NCBI RefSeq assembly: GCF_036373705.1
Contig: NC_089863.1
Location: 5,887,357-5,951,356 of the forward strand
Direction of reading: 5' to 3'
Source of the DNA: Amia ocellicauda
Taxonomy: Eukaryota > Chordata > Actinopteri > Amiiformes > Amiidae
DNA: 64,000 nucleotides
In this document: positions 32,922 through 44,617 of the stretch, piece after piece
Layout of the letters: the number at the start of each line of letters is the position of its first letter
Numbering within the stretch: the stretch's first letter is position 1
Program-made: the position numbers and the translations under genes
Notes under the pieces: generated by a model
Database searches by the model: none
Told to the model about the DNA's origin: nothing
What the model saw: the letters and a program-made list of their open reading frames with translations, nothing else

Positions 32922-33884
32922 TAAAACAGTAAAGAAGAATACATATACAATATAGTCAAATAAAGCTAGTCCAGGTGACTGTGTCTGAGCACCAACAACA
33001 GTCTGGCCTGGAGACGAACGCACTTGGAAATTAAATGCAAAAAACTGGCACACATGAGTACCCATAGTCTATTCCTATTCGATTGGTCTACATGATACAG
33101 GTTTAAAATACCAGGCATTAAAACAGATGAGCTTCATGAAGAATATCACTATAATATATGGTTTATATGTTGCCTTTGTTACTTCCTTTTACTTCCTGTC
33201 CTGCGGGTTTTCATTTTATGTATGTGTTGACCGAGTAAGACAACTTTTCGGTCTCATGTTTTCATCCGGTGTTCTGACATGAGGGCAGAAGCAAGATGTA
33301 AAACATGAAAGAGACACGAGCAGGCAGCACCGGGAGCGGACGGCTACAAAACACTGCCTTTGATGTCACCACTGCTTGTGCGTCATGAAGATTACTGCAT
33401 CGTGTTTGGTCGTGTTCATTCTTTCGTTCTTTCTTTTTCTTTTTTTGCTGCCATTTGCAGGCTATTTTGAGAGCGACCGTTATGATTTGTCAGAGGAAAC
33501 GCAGCCTTTCAGTTTTGATCATGCACAAATTAATAGCGTGTTGCCAACATACAGTAAGGCCGACAAAATTGACTTATGGGCCGACCCTTTACTTTAAGCA
33601 AATGCAGGAGACAACGTTGAGGGATTTTTGTCTTCGTTTCAAGGCATTCACTCCATTATATATAGTGTAAAACATATTGCTATTTGATCCAGTCAGTTAG
33701 GGAGTTACAAACATGACTTTACAGTATTTGCAGATATAATATTGACTGGCAAAATGGCCAAAAGTATAATCTTAAGGAGTTTGTATGTGTGTGCGTGCAT
33801 AAATCCACGAAAGTTTGACAGAGATTATTGCGGGGACTTGGTCAGTACATAGAGCGTAATAATAATAATAATAATAACTACAGA
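32922..33884. other. Intergenic; nothing recognised
   Basis: A hydrophobic 73-codon open frame at 33376 begins like a signal peptide, but its hydrophobic stretch comes from a T-rich tract and no gene context supports it. Confidence 0.4.
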
Positions 33885-33966
33885 GTTGATGTACACCAAA
33901 TAAGCACGATAGGTCGAATGGCCTCCTCTCGATTGTCAACTTTCTTATGTTCTGATGTTCTTATGC
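33885..33966 (-). repeat. Dispersed repeat (family A), third copy, inverted
   Basis: TACACCAAATAAGCACGATA, GGCCTCCTCTCGATTG and TTTCTTATGTTCTGATGTTC are the reverse complement of the unit at 4551 and 1604. A short (ATA)n run precedes it at 33859-33876. Confidence 0.65.
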
Positions 33967-34301
33967 CAAAATTTTAAATAAATACACAGAGAAAATAATC
34001 AATCAATGTTTATATAAATACAGAAATCAATAAATGACCATGTATTTCTACATTTATTTATGTATTAATTCATTTATTTCACTGTGACTTTGTTTTTAAT
34101 CGTGGCATTGTGGCACAATTGGGGCATTTAATTGTAGTCCTCCATACCCCACAGCAGTATATACTGGGTGTGTCAGACGGGAAAGAGAGATCAAATCAGG
34201 CCTGATCTCGTCTCGTTTTTTGCTGCGCTCAGCTCTGTACCGCATCTCTGTGGTTCTCTGCCACTACGTAAGTCAAACTGCTGCCGCTGCTGTTGTTGCT
34301 C

Positions 34302-34411
<110 letters not shown>

Positions 34412-34851
34412 TGTGTTTCTATTCTGGTAATTTGTTGTACTGTTTTGTGTGCGGGGGTGTGGGTTGCTGAGTCAGTTTCTTTGTGCGTGGGAAATCCACT
34501 GCAGGTTTGATCTCGCCTGCAAGAAAACAAACAGCTGCGCAGGCTGACACACACACCGCCAGGGTCGTGGATTTCGTTTCCTAATTGGGGGGGACATGCA
34601 CTTTCAGCCTGTATCCCCCCCAGCTCGGCATACATTATTGGGGGGGACAATTTAATGTTCTACGCCTATGGATTCCGCGATTTGACACTGAGCTGAGAAG
34701 AAAAGGGAATACAGGGTCATGGCAGTAGGGCAGGGTGGGGCTCTGTTAAGGTACAAGACTCTGTTAAAACACCCAGTCAAGGTACAAAGCCCGTGCCCCC
34801 AAAATATCCCCATGCATGCATATAGAGACTTTCATAATATGATATACTAGT

Positions 34852-34955
34852 GATGCCCAACCCTGGTCCTGGTGGAGCCCCTACCCTGCTGGTTTTTGTT
34901 CCAACCGAGCTCTCAATTACTAAATTGAACCCTTAATTGAAGTAACAATCTGCTT
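34852..34955 (+). repeat. Dispersed repeat (family C), single arm
   Basis: CCAACCCTGGTCCTGGTGGA, then CCCTGCTGGTTTTTGTTCCA and CTAAATTGAACCCTTAATTG match the arms of the fold-back at 11004 and the repeat at 56721. Confidence 0.65.
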
Positions 34956-37438
34956 AGAGTTGACGCCCACACAGCATAAAGGGAAAACGGACAGCTGTAG
35001 GCATTTTCTATGTACTGGTTGCAGTGAGTGTTAGTCATGGACGTGACCGCAGTAAAGACCACAGAGAAGGCAATCCCACTGATACAGGTCAGTAATAATG
35101 GAGGCCACCTGTAGTCATAGACCCAAAGCAAAGCTAAGTGAACATCAAGCAACATGACCAAAAGGATATTAAAAAGCAATGCACAGGCAAAACATGTGTG
35201 GCTGGACTACTTCAGATGTACCACAACCGGCAATGGAAGGAGCTGAACGAGTCCATGAGTGGCAGGCAAAGACCATCTCTCTTGCCTCTGTTCCTGTCAT
35301 GAAGATTAATCAAAACCATCAGTGGGGAATTCAAGTGATGCAGAATTCTTTTTAAGTAGTTACAGCACTGTGCAACCCCCCCAGCTGCTTCCACAGAAAG
35401 TCCACACAATGTTGTGTTGTATGGTCTTCATCGCCACCAGACACTGGCTGCAGTAAACTATGCTTGTGAACGCGGCATCCATATATTTAATAATAATCAT
35501 AATCAATAATGGCAGGATTCAGATTAAATCAAGCCTTGCTGCACTGGGCCCGTTATCACCCTCGTCTTTTTTGCTGATGGAAAATCAACCCCACATTTCG
35601 TGATACAATCTGGTGGTCCCAGAATCTGTTTTTTGAAATGAATCGCTAGCGACCACGTCCTGGATTGTGGTTGATGATGGGATTTCTGTCCAGGGGATCA
35701 CCTGGCAACTCCCCACACCCCCCACCTCCATACACACACGCATGAACGAAACCCTCCCACGAACGCTGCGCCTGGCAGGGCGTGAGATGCTGAAGGCTGC
35801 GTTTACAGCGGAAACAGTGAACGGTACTCGCTCGCTCGCCAGCAGGCTGAGTTTGGCGCGTTTGAACGCCCTCAGTTCCCTCTCTCCGCGAACAGCTGCG
35901 CTTCAGGGGAAACCGAAAAAAAAATGGGACGGCGTTTCATGTCTTTAATTAAAAAAATATAACCATGACGATGTTTTTTGTTCTGTTCTTCTGAATATAG
36001 GAGGCAGTTGGACGTGGAATATGTGACCAGATGTACGCTTTTAAAAAAATAACTGAAAGTACATACACAAATATATGCTTACACACACAAATATATGGTT
36101 CTGTTTTTGTTGTGGTGACTTGTTTTCTCAGTAGCGCTCTGCTGCAGACGGCCACCACAAACTCTATACAAAATCCCCTGCGTAGGTTTTCCTCTGTGGG
36201 TTAGTCCGTGATATAACAGCACCTGCAATGCAAGTCGAGTGGGTTTCAACTATGTATTTCAAGCCCCTTCTTTGCAGCGAGTGTTGTTGGGATGACACCC
36301 CCCCCCCCAGATGAAGAGAAACATTGAGTGTTTCTTCTTACTCTTCTACTTCTTCGTACCAGCCAAATGAACTCAGCTGTCAAGAAAATAATTCTACTGT
36401 GAGAGTTTTAATATCTAATATCTAACTTTGTATACATTTTGCGTGCCACATTATTATTATTAGTTCTACTTCTACTACTACTACTACAATTAGGTCTCGA
36501 TAGGTATCAGTGCTAGTTAACGTTCAGATACTTGTAGTGTCCACCTCAGTAAGACCAACACGCCCCTACAAATAAATATTATATTTGTATTATATTATTT
36601 TAAAAAATGTGTACATCTTGCATCTTATTTTCCTGAAGAGTTGGGATCAGAGATCGTGCGAGACAAATCGGGCGTCTTATCTGTGTGGTGAACAAATGTG
36701 ACGTCACCGCAGCCATTGGTAATATTAGATTTTGTTGGCTTTGCACTAATCTTTTTGTGTTGGAGTCATGACCGAATGTAATCTTTTTTTACATGCAGTT
36801 AAATCTGAAAATGCATTCGTTGCACCGTGGAATATCCTGTCGTTCTTCTTTCATCGAACTGATAAGCGAGGATGTTTTTTTTTTTAGATAATCAGTGTTA
36901 TTTTGAAAGGGAAGTGTGCGTGTGTGTGTACGTGTACGTGTGTTGGTATGTGTTTGTGTGTGCGGACCGGAGTGTCAATATGCTAATGCAACAAAGCGGT
37001 ATTGCTTAATTTATGGGGGGGGGGAAATGCCAAATGGTCTGATTTTGCTTTGACTGTAGTGCCGTGAAGGGAGGTTTGTTTTAACTTATCTGAACCTGCT
37101 ATTTACACATGCGCTGCATTGCTCTGACTATTTTCAGAGAGGCTAGTCTTGCACGTTGTGTTGGTTTTATGCTGAAGAGGCGGGACAGGCCAGTTACTCT
37201 TGGTGAACTTGTTGCTGTTTATAGCAGGCGTCAGCAGAAAAGACACCTTGAACAGGAAATGAAAAATGAGGAACATCAGGTTGTATGTTTACCTCCCCCC
37301 TCCGCTTTTGATAATCTCACACAACCACAATCAAAATCACTGGCCGAGGAGAGGGGGTATCTGAGCACACAGCGAAAGATGTATAAACCGATGTCTCGAC
37401 TCACTGTCTTCTGATGATTGTGTTGTCGTTTTTTGCAG
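34956..37438. other. Intergenic / upstream of the LPAR5-like gene
   Basis: No coding exon recognised. A CRE-like TGACGTCA near 36699 with an inverted CCAAT box (CATTGG) 12 bp further on could be part of a promoter. A plausible acceptor (GTTTTTTGCAG, ending 37439) lies just before the receptor start, suggesting an upstream non-coding exon. Confidence 0.35.
36698..36720 (+). promoter_or_regulatory. CRE plus inverted CCAAT box, candidate promoter element
   Basis: TGTGACGTCACCGCAGCCAT followed by TGG combines a perfect CRE palindrome with an ATTGG (inverted CCAAT) motif. It is 0.8 kb upstream of the receptor start codon. Motif evidence only. Confidence 0.3.
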
Positions 37439-37511
37439 TTCTTGTGTGGATTAGTCCCTTGAAGGGAGGAGGAACAGAAGAGGGAGAAAGGGAGAAAAGC
37501 AAAAGGACAAA

Positions 37512-38453
37512 ATGTCCGCAAACAACAGTGACCAGAACCAAACTAACTCCCAGAACTGGGTCTTTGTGGGCACCTACAGCCTGGTGTTTGTGTCCGGGCT
37601 GACACTCAACCTCATCGCCCTGGTGGTCTTCACCCGGCACAACAAGGCCCGCTCGCACACCACTGTCTACATGACCAACCTGGCCCTGGCCGACCTGCTG
37701 CTGGTGTGCACCCTGCCCATCCGCATTTACTACCACACCGGGGCCTTGAAGCTGAGTCAGTGGCTGTGCGAGATGATGGGCCTGGTGCTGCTCATCAACA
37801 TGTACGGCAGCATCTTCCTCCTGGCCTGCATGAACTTCGACCGCTGCGTGGCCGTCTGCTTCCCGCTCTCGCAGTGCGTCAAGGACTGGCGCAAACGGGC
37901 ACCGCTGGTGTGCCTGGGCGTGTGGGTGCTGACAATCGGCGCCAGCCTGCCCAATTACCTGCGCCGGAACAACTCAGAAGTCAACTGCTTCAACAGCCGC
38001 CCTGTTTACGCGACAAAGCCCGCCGCTGTGGCCAGCGCCCTCACCATCGGCTTCGGCATCCCGCTGTTGTCCATGCTGGTGTGCTCCTGGGGGTTGGTGC
38101 GCGCCATCAACCGCAGCGCCGCCGTGCAGATGGAGCTGGTGGACAGCAAGAAGATCAAGCGCATGGTCACCGCCAACCTGGTCATCTTCCTGCTGTGCTT
38201 CTTCCCCTACCACCTGATGCTGTTGCTCCTGCACTTCGACAAGAAAGAAGACAGCTCCAGCTTGCTCCTGGCCTACCAGTACAGCCTGATGGTGGCCTGC
38301 CTCAACGCCATGCTGGACCCACTGGTCTACTACTTCACCACGGAGACCTTCCGCAACCGCGTGCAAGGCATGGAGACCCTGGGCCGGGCATGGGCCATCA
38401 ACAGCAACAGCTCGGACGGGCAAAACCGCTCCCGCGTGCCCCTCAACGCCTAG
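37512..38453 (+). CDS. LPAR5-like (P2Y/LPA-family) class A GPCR, intact
   Basis: An uninterrupted 313-codon frame encodes a complete seven-helix receptor, probably for lysophosphatidic acid or a related lipid at the plasma membrane. N-glycosylation sites lie at Asn4 and Asn9 and in ECL2 (NNS, 153-155). TM1 has Asn33 and TM2 LALAD (Asp61). The TM3 Cys86 to ECL2 Cys159 disulfide is present. DRY is replaced by DRC (110-112), TM6 has CFFPYH, and TM7 has DPLVYY (269-274). MYGSIFLL and LVIFLLCFFPYH resemble LPAR5 most; LPAR4/6 and GPR35 are alternatives, so no symbol is assigned. Kozak context is AAAATGT. The coding sequence is one exon; an acceptor at 37439 suggests a 5'UTR exon upstream. It is on the same strand as the receptor fragment at 1-107. 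Confidence 0.92.
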   Translation: MSANNSDQNQTNSQNWVFVGTYSLVFVSGLTLNLIALVVFTRHNKARSHTTVYMTNLALADLLLVCTLPIRIYYHTGALKLSQWLCEMMGLVLLINMYGSIFLLACMNFDRCVAVCFPLSQCVKDWRKRAPLVCLGVWVLTIGASLPNYLRRNNSEVNCFNSRPVYATKPAAVASALTIGFGIPLLSMLVCSWGLVRAINRSAAVQMELVDSKKIKRMVTANLVIFLLCFFPYHLMLLLLHFDKKEDSSSLLLAYQYSLMVACLNAMLDPLVYYFTTETFRNRVQGMETLGRAWAINSNSSDGQNRSRVPLNA

Positions 38454-39122
38454 TGCCCTGGACCCACCACGGCAACGTAACATATAACATACTGTACTAC
38501 TCCCCCCCCACACACACTCACCTCACTCACTCACTCACGAGCTTGAGAGAAGGGGTATTCTGGCCAGAGTGTGATCGCAGGGTGGGGGAGGACAAGAACA
38601 TTTTCTACTTGAACTTGAGCAGGGGTGTCAAGGCCACGTTTGCTTTCTGAGTAGCAGCTGCTGTCAGTAATAACACCAACATTCAGTTGATGAGAGAGAC
38701 AGCATGAGAGAGAGACAGCTAGTGCAATAGGACCTTTTTCACACTTTTTTAATCACCGTCAAATCTATCGAAGTTGAAACCACAGCTGTCTTGCAAAGGT
38801 GCAAACTTCTGCAGCCTCTCTTCTCGGCCAGCGTTGCATCTCCTGTCAGGGCCAGTGTGGCAGCCCGCAGCGTGCATACGTCTCTCGAAAGATGCGAAAA
38901 GCCAAAAAACAAAAGAACAACAAGACTTTAAAAACCACAATGGATTCTCAGCTTCTTCAGATGTGCAACGGATTCTCAGCGATTCTGTCCGGTCAGCCCT
39001 CCGTCACCAGCACTGTGGCGTTTCTGACTGCAGCGACCTCTAGCGCAAAAGCCCCCACCCCCCCCTGGCATTCCTGCGTGAGTGTGTGAACTGAGCATGT
39101 AGCCCTTGCAGTACGCTTGTGG
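38454..39122. other. Probable 3'UTR / intergenic after the receptor
   Basis: No exon or RNA gene recognised; no convincing polyadenylation signal found immediately downstream. Confidence 0.35.
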
Positions 39123-39322
39123 CAGGGGTGTCAGACTCCAGTCCTGGGGGTCCACAGTGTCTGCTGGGTTTGGTTTCAGCCCAGCTCCTGACTCCTTAGT
39201 CCGTTTAATGAAACCATTAACTGGATGAATTGAACACTTCTCTCCGGACTCTGAAATGTTCTGTGGGTTCAGTGTTTTGAGTCGTCAACCTATTGTAAGA
39301 TATTGTAGGCTGACACCCCTGC
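39123..39322. repeat. Fold-back element with terminal inverted repeats
   Basis: The left end GGCAGGGGTGTCAGACTCCA and the right end GGCTGACACCCCTGCTC form imperfect inverted repeats around about 200 bp with CAGTCCTGGGGGTC and CATTAACTGGATGAATTGAA. It resembles family C and MITE-like elements. The right half is repeated at 39778-39870. Confidence 0.6.
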
Positions 39323-39662
39323 TCTGTTGAAATCAATGTCTGTCGGAGCGAAGTCTGTTTTCCCCCGTCTGGCCCCCTTTATTTGTGAACCCATAGTGTA
39401 CAACTTTATTAATTTATTCTTTTCGTTTTCATAGTTACAGGCTACAGGCGGCACCTAAGATGTTGTTTACTCGGTTTCCGCCTAAATCTGGCACTGCAAG
39501 TCCATCTGCCTGTCGAGATGGGTGCAAGATACAAACATAGCTTGCACTTCAGAGAGACCAATGGAAAATTTACTTATTTGGGTGTTTTTTTGGTTGTTTG
39601 TTCTTCACATACAGCTCAGAGCCATTCAACCGTCGCGCTTCAATACCACAGTTACACGTACA

Positions 39663-39707
<45 letters not shown>

Positions 39708-39950
39708 GAAAGAAGAAGAAGGGTAAAGATGGATAAACAAACAAACAAACAAACAAACGAGAAAACCAAAACTGAAGCACACTTCTCTCCAGACTCTGAA
39801 ATGTTCTGTGGGTTCAGTGTTTTGAGTCGTCAACCTATTGTAAGATATTGGAGTCTGACACCCCTGCTCTGTTGAAATCAATGTCTGTCGGAGCGAAGTC
39901 TGTTTTCCCCCCGTCTGGCCCCCTTTATTTGTGAACCCATAGTGTACACA

Positions 39951-40003
<53 letters not shown>

Positions 40004-40063
40004 GAAAGAAGAAGAAGGGTAAAGATGGATAAACAAACAAACAAACGAGAAAACCAAAACTGA
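39233..40063 (+). repeat. Compound tandem duplication around (CA)n tracts
   Basis: Block A (39233-39402, ACTTCTCTCCGGACTCTGAA to GAACCCATAGTGTAC) recurs at 39778-39948. A (CA)n tract followed by AAGAAAGAAGAAGAAGGGTA, an (AAAC)n run and GAGAAAACCAAAACTGAAGC occurs at 39655-39775 and again at 39949-40063. The second copy lacks about 250 bp of spacer (39403-39650) present in the first. Confidence 0.85.
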
Positions 40064-41173
40064 AGCAAAGGCGCAGGGCATGTTCTGTGCTGTGCATGCA
40101 GAACGAGCCCCGGGGCTTTGGTGGTCTTTGAAAGTGTTTCAGTGGTCTGAGAGAGGTGGAGTGACAGAATGACATCAAATACAGAAAGCCAGGGCAACTT
40201 GTTACTCAACTCCTGCACCAGTCCTCGATGCCTCTGAGAGATAGGGCAGAGCGGTGTGGTCCCTGGTGTTTTGGGTCACAGAGACGCTTGAAAAAATATA
40301 GGTTTTGCACTCGTTTAGATCAAAAATGTGCCTCCGATTGTGTCTCTTAGTGACATCTATACACAGTGCAGCGAGAGACACAGGAAGTCAAGTAAAAGTA
40401 AGAGATAAGAGAGGCAGTTTCAAGCAGTCAGGCACCAAAAATACAGAGTCAGTACACACACAGTCGTGGAATCCAAACTTGTTGACTACTCCTGCTGCCA
40501 GAGCCAGTGCTGAAAAATGTAGGGAGTAGAGAGCATTGATATTTATTAAATTAACTTATTTATTTATCTAGTTTCACACTTAAGACCTTTGCCAACCCGT
40601 TCGCGTCGGGCAGCTCCTGTTCCCTGTGTTCAGCCTCGAAGTTCAGCCTCAGTAGGAGTCCAGCTGGACAGGGGCCAATACTCAATAACCTGTTCAGTGA
40701 GACTAAAAGAATCTGCACTGCCAGAGGAGTTAAAAAGCATACTGATGTGTTTATTTACTCATTATTTTCAAGGGGTCAATTAAGGCTCTCCTGCGTGTCC
40801 CTCCTGGCTTCCATCAAGGACAGACACCCCACTGGCTTGAGATGAGGGCTGGCTGTGGCTCCTTCCTCATTCTGAAACCTGTTTATAACAGCTTACATGT
40901 CCGCCATTGCACAAGCACTGTGCTCTGGGACACGTCGTATACGGGAAAGACATTTTCACCATTGCTACATATCCTGAGACAGATGTTGACACCTCCTAAC
41001 ACCCCAACTCCTCCAGGAAGAGGTTTACAAGAGGTGCTTTGATCAAGAGAGATAGAGTCAGAAAGAGAGCGTTAAAACCGATTCAAGAGTTAAAAATAAT
41101 GCATTCCCCTTGAAGATTTAACCTCAGATTCACACATCAGCATGACAGAGAATACCAGTTAATCTTAGAAAAA

Positions 41174-41211
<38 letters not shown>

Positions 41212-41850
41212 CGCTATACAGTAATTATAAGTACTTCTGGGAAAAGCTAGAAGGCCTTCCTATCTGTATCTGAAGCACCATGTTATTAAAATATGTTTTC
41301 ATATGTTCAGTATTGGGAGAATTGAAGGATCTCCCATTTCTATATGAGAAACGTTCCTCAGGGGAACGGGCTTAGTCTTCCTCATCTGTGGGTGTCAAAA
41401 TACATCTAAAACATTGCACCTGACCCACACAGAAGGAGGGACACAACCAGTGGATGAATCGCTTCAGAGGGAGAGATTAGATACTGGGCATCAATGGACT
41501 CATTGCTTTTATGAGTCAATTTTGTTTTGTGTGGCTGCTGGTAGAAACAATGACTCCCTGGGGACCCGTGCAGGGCGTCAGAGGACATTATAGTGCTGTG
41601 TTTATTGCATAGGGTCATGTAGGTTTATCTGCATTAGCAGTTAGAAGGTGTGAACCATCTGAGATTGAGGTTTTCGCACCTCAGCTCAGCTCCCGACTGA
41701 AAAAAGCATCATCAGAGTCAGAATAACCAGCTGGCCGAGTGTCTCTTTGGTAGCTCGGAGTTCAGGAAGGCTGCGTTGTAATGTAATGTTGTTTGAGTAT
41801 ATGGGCTTGTTTGCTGGTATGTAGCATATTTAAATGACTAAAATCTTCAG
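40064..41850. other. Intergenic; nothing recognised
   Basis: Includes an A-run and (TA)n at 41168-41206. Open frames are short and featureless. Confidence 0.45.
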
Positions 41851-41981
41851 TCATATTGAAAGGAAACATCCTGTTGTCATTGTCGCATTAATAAAACATA
41901 TATATATTTTACAAAAGGTGTTTTTGTGCTTGTGTTGGGTAGGCTGTATGTGGTTTTGTATGCCTGTGTGTATGCTACTTA

Positions 41982-42180
41982 TGTGTGATTTGCATTTCTG
42001 TTTGTGTGTGTGAGTGTGTCTGTGTGTGTCTGTGTGAGTCTGTAAGTGTGTGTGTGTTCGCCTGTGCAAGTGTGTTAGTACGTGTATATGTGTGTGTGTG
42101 TGGGGGGGGGGGTGTCTGTGAGTTTGTGTGCGTCTCTGTGTCTGTGTGTGTGTGTGTGTCTGTCTCTGAGTGTGTCGACA
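41982..42180. repeat. Imperfect GT-rich satellite
   Basis: Degenerate GTGTGT/GTCTGTG repeats for about 200 bp, interrupted by a poly-G run near 42101. Confidence 0.85.
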
Positions 42181-42486
42181 TTGCGATTCACTTCAGCTGA
42201 GCGTTGCAGTTCAGTAGCGGAGACCCCAGCCTGGGACCCACTGGTGTCCTATTGAGAGACAATATCACGTGCAGGATCAACACAGCGTTTTGAATCTTTT
42301 TGTAAGGTGTTGGTGTGTTGTTTTAGTGTGTATTGGATTGTGAAGTGAGAAGCTGCACTCACTCAACACTGGGGAGACCTGTATCTACCCCCCACGCCCC
42401 CACTCCCACACCCTACTGCAACCTAGTGCTTTAAAACTGCCTTGTGTTCATTTGAAGTGATGTTATATATGTGTAGGGCAAAATAC

Positions 42487-42870
42487 ACTGTGATTGGGGA
42501 GAAAGGAGAGAGGAGAGAGAGAGGGAGAAAGGGGAGAGGGGAGAGGGGAGAGGGAGAGGAGAGGGAGGGAGAGAGGAGAGTGAGAAGAGAGGAGAGTGAG
42601 GGGAGAGAGGGAGAGGGGAGAGAAAGAGAGACAGAGGGGAGAGAGAGAGAGGGGAGAGGGGAAGATGGGAGAGGGGAGAGGGGAAGAGAGGGGAGGGGAG
42701 GAGAGGGTAGAGAGGGGAGAGGGGAGAGAGAGGGGAGAGAAAGAGGGGAGAGGGAGAGAAGAGAGTAAGTAGAGAGATGGGGGAGAGGGAGAGACAGGGG
42801 AGTGGGGAGAGGTTAAGAGAGGGTGGAGGAGGAGGAAAAGGAGGAGGAAGGCGAGATTTGGACCTTCTGA
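42487..42870. repeat. Long polypurine tract, GAGAGGG-type
   Basis: About 380 bp almost entirely of A and G on the plus strand, built of GAGAGGGGAGAGGGGAGAGG-like units with mirror symmetry. The 170-codon Ser/Pro/Leu frame on the other strand is an artefact of composition. Confidence 0.9.
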
Positions 42871-44560
42871 AACACTGACGAACAGAAAAACCGCATCTGA
42901 AGATATTGTTTTCTCGGTATTGCTTCCCTGCTGTCATGCACATAGATAAGTATAAATATAGATGTAGATATAGATAGGTCTGTACACATTATATGTGGGA
43001 GTGTATTCATGTGTTTGTTGTCATCTTGTCATAATTAGAGATATCCCTGCAGATAGGAGGCCACTTCAGCACCACTCTGCAGACACTTCTTAGTATTAGT
43101 CATGGGGCTGATGAGCGCTCACTGGAGCTCACTTCCGCAGAGACGCCTCGCTTGGCACCAACCCGCCTCATGCGCATTTCTGTTCCCTTAGTGCTGGCTA
43201 TTGACCAACGCAAAGTAGGGTCCCCCGAGCGGAGTCCAGAGAAGACCAGAGGAGTGTTTTTTTACAGAGAGGTAAGTGTACACAAGGGCAACGCTATGTC
43301 TGCAGCTGCGGTGATACCACAAAGGCAAAGTGTCGGCAGGGACAATCTCCGACCACAGCCAGCTTCCCAACGAGGTGTGACCTCATGATATCAGGTAGTT
43401 TTCCCTCAGCTTCTGTATTGGGAACCGCACAGCTCCCCTCCGCCCTCTCCGCCAAATTTGTCAACAAAGAAGCTACCCAACCTCCGCCTGTGTCTTCTGA
43501 CCGCTTGGCATAGCAACAGCTTATCTCTGTATGAGTGAAGGGGTCACCGTTGCAAACCTTTTCATCATATGTCACTCTTCAGACAACAAACAAAATTAAT
43601 CCGCCCGTCCTTTGCCAATTGCACAGGGCACCAGGCCACCGCAGAGCAGCACTAACATACACACACACACACACACACACGACTACAGAGCAATACAGAG
43701 CTGCCATTCAGCCTCAGCCGCCTGCCAGGGGACTGTGGGAGGACACCGGAGCCCCTGGAGAGAAAACCCACGGGGGCCACGGGGGACAACAGACACACCC
43801 AAGGGGCCGGAATCAAGGGGAGGCACTGCTCAACTTTTCACTAAGGGCTGCAGGGGGATGGAGCAAGTTCACCACAAGGTTTGAGAGAAGCTCAGTGTAT
43901 GTCTACGGGGAAAGGGGAGATGGCAAACCACACGGTTGTGAAACAGGGTCATTACAACACCCAAGGGCTGTTGCACCACCATTTCCTTTTCTCCATCTCC
44001 ATGGTCTGTAGTATTTCAATCTCAGGAAGGTGGCACAATGTCTTGGTTGGTTTTATATGCAGGATCTTTCCTGTTTTGAAGCACGAATGCAGCACTTCTC
44101 CTTTAATCAGTTTCTTTGGTGTTACAATGTGTGTGTCTGGGGGGGGGAGGGGGGGAGGGGGGAGTATTTGTGAGTTTGTGTGTGTGCGTGTGGGTGTGTG
44201 TGTGTGTGAGATAGAAAGTGTGTGTTTGTGTGTGTGTGTCTGTATCTGTGTGTGTGTGCATGTGTGTGTGTGAGTTTACCATGTGTCCGAGAAAGACAGA
44301 GAGACAGGGAGGCGAGTCTGTCTGAGAGTCTAAAAGGAGAAACTCAGTCAAAACAGCAGCCTAAACCAACGGCCAATGACAATACTGTCCTCGGCCACCA
44401 GAGGGAGATGGGTCCCAAACCGATCACAGCGTCAAACTAGAGAGAGAGAGAATCGTCTCCCATGAGTTCATAGGCCACAGTACGGTTTCTACTCTGTTCT
44501 GGTCATGGATTATTCCCTGTCCGGCACTGGAAAAAGTCGGGGAGAAGGAGAAACGTCGGA
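42871..44560. other. Intergenic; no gene recognised
   Basis: Contains a (CA)n run near 43661, a poly-G/GT-rich stretch at 44127-44275 and a weak CTCF-like CCACCAGAGGGAG at 44395. Open frames, including one of 158 codons at 43535, cross low-complexity sequence and show no domain. Confidence 0.4.
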
Positions 44561-44617
44561 GCTTCCCAAAAATACTACCTCCCCAAGCCCATAAAAACAT
44601 AAACACACACACATATA

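Noticed and set aside
33376-33597. Possible secreted peptide with hydrophobic start
   Set aside because: Hydrophobic stretch comes from a T-rich tract; no promoter, splice or conservation support.
37109-37414. 101-codon frame just upstream of the receptor
   Set aside because: No domain, and it lies in the likely 5' intron of the receptor; composition does not stand out.
37974-38513. 179-codon minus-strand frame across the receptor
   Set aside because: Shadow of the LPAR5-like coding sequence.
42431-42943. 170-codon minus-strand frame
   Set aside because: Translation of the polypyrimidine strand of a GA-rich tract.
43535-44011. 158-codon plus-strand frame
   Set aside because: It crosses a (CA)n tract and shows no domain or splice support.
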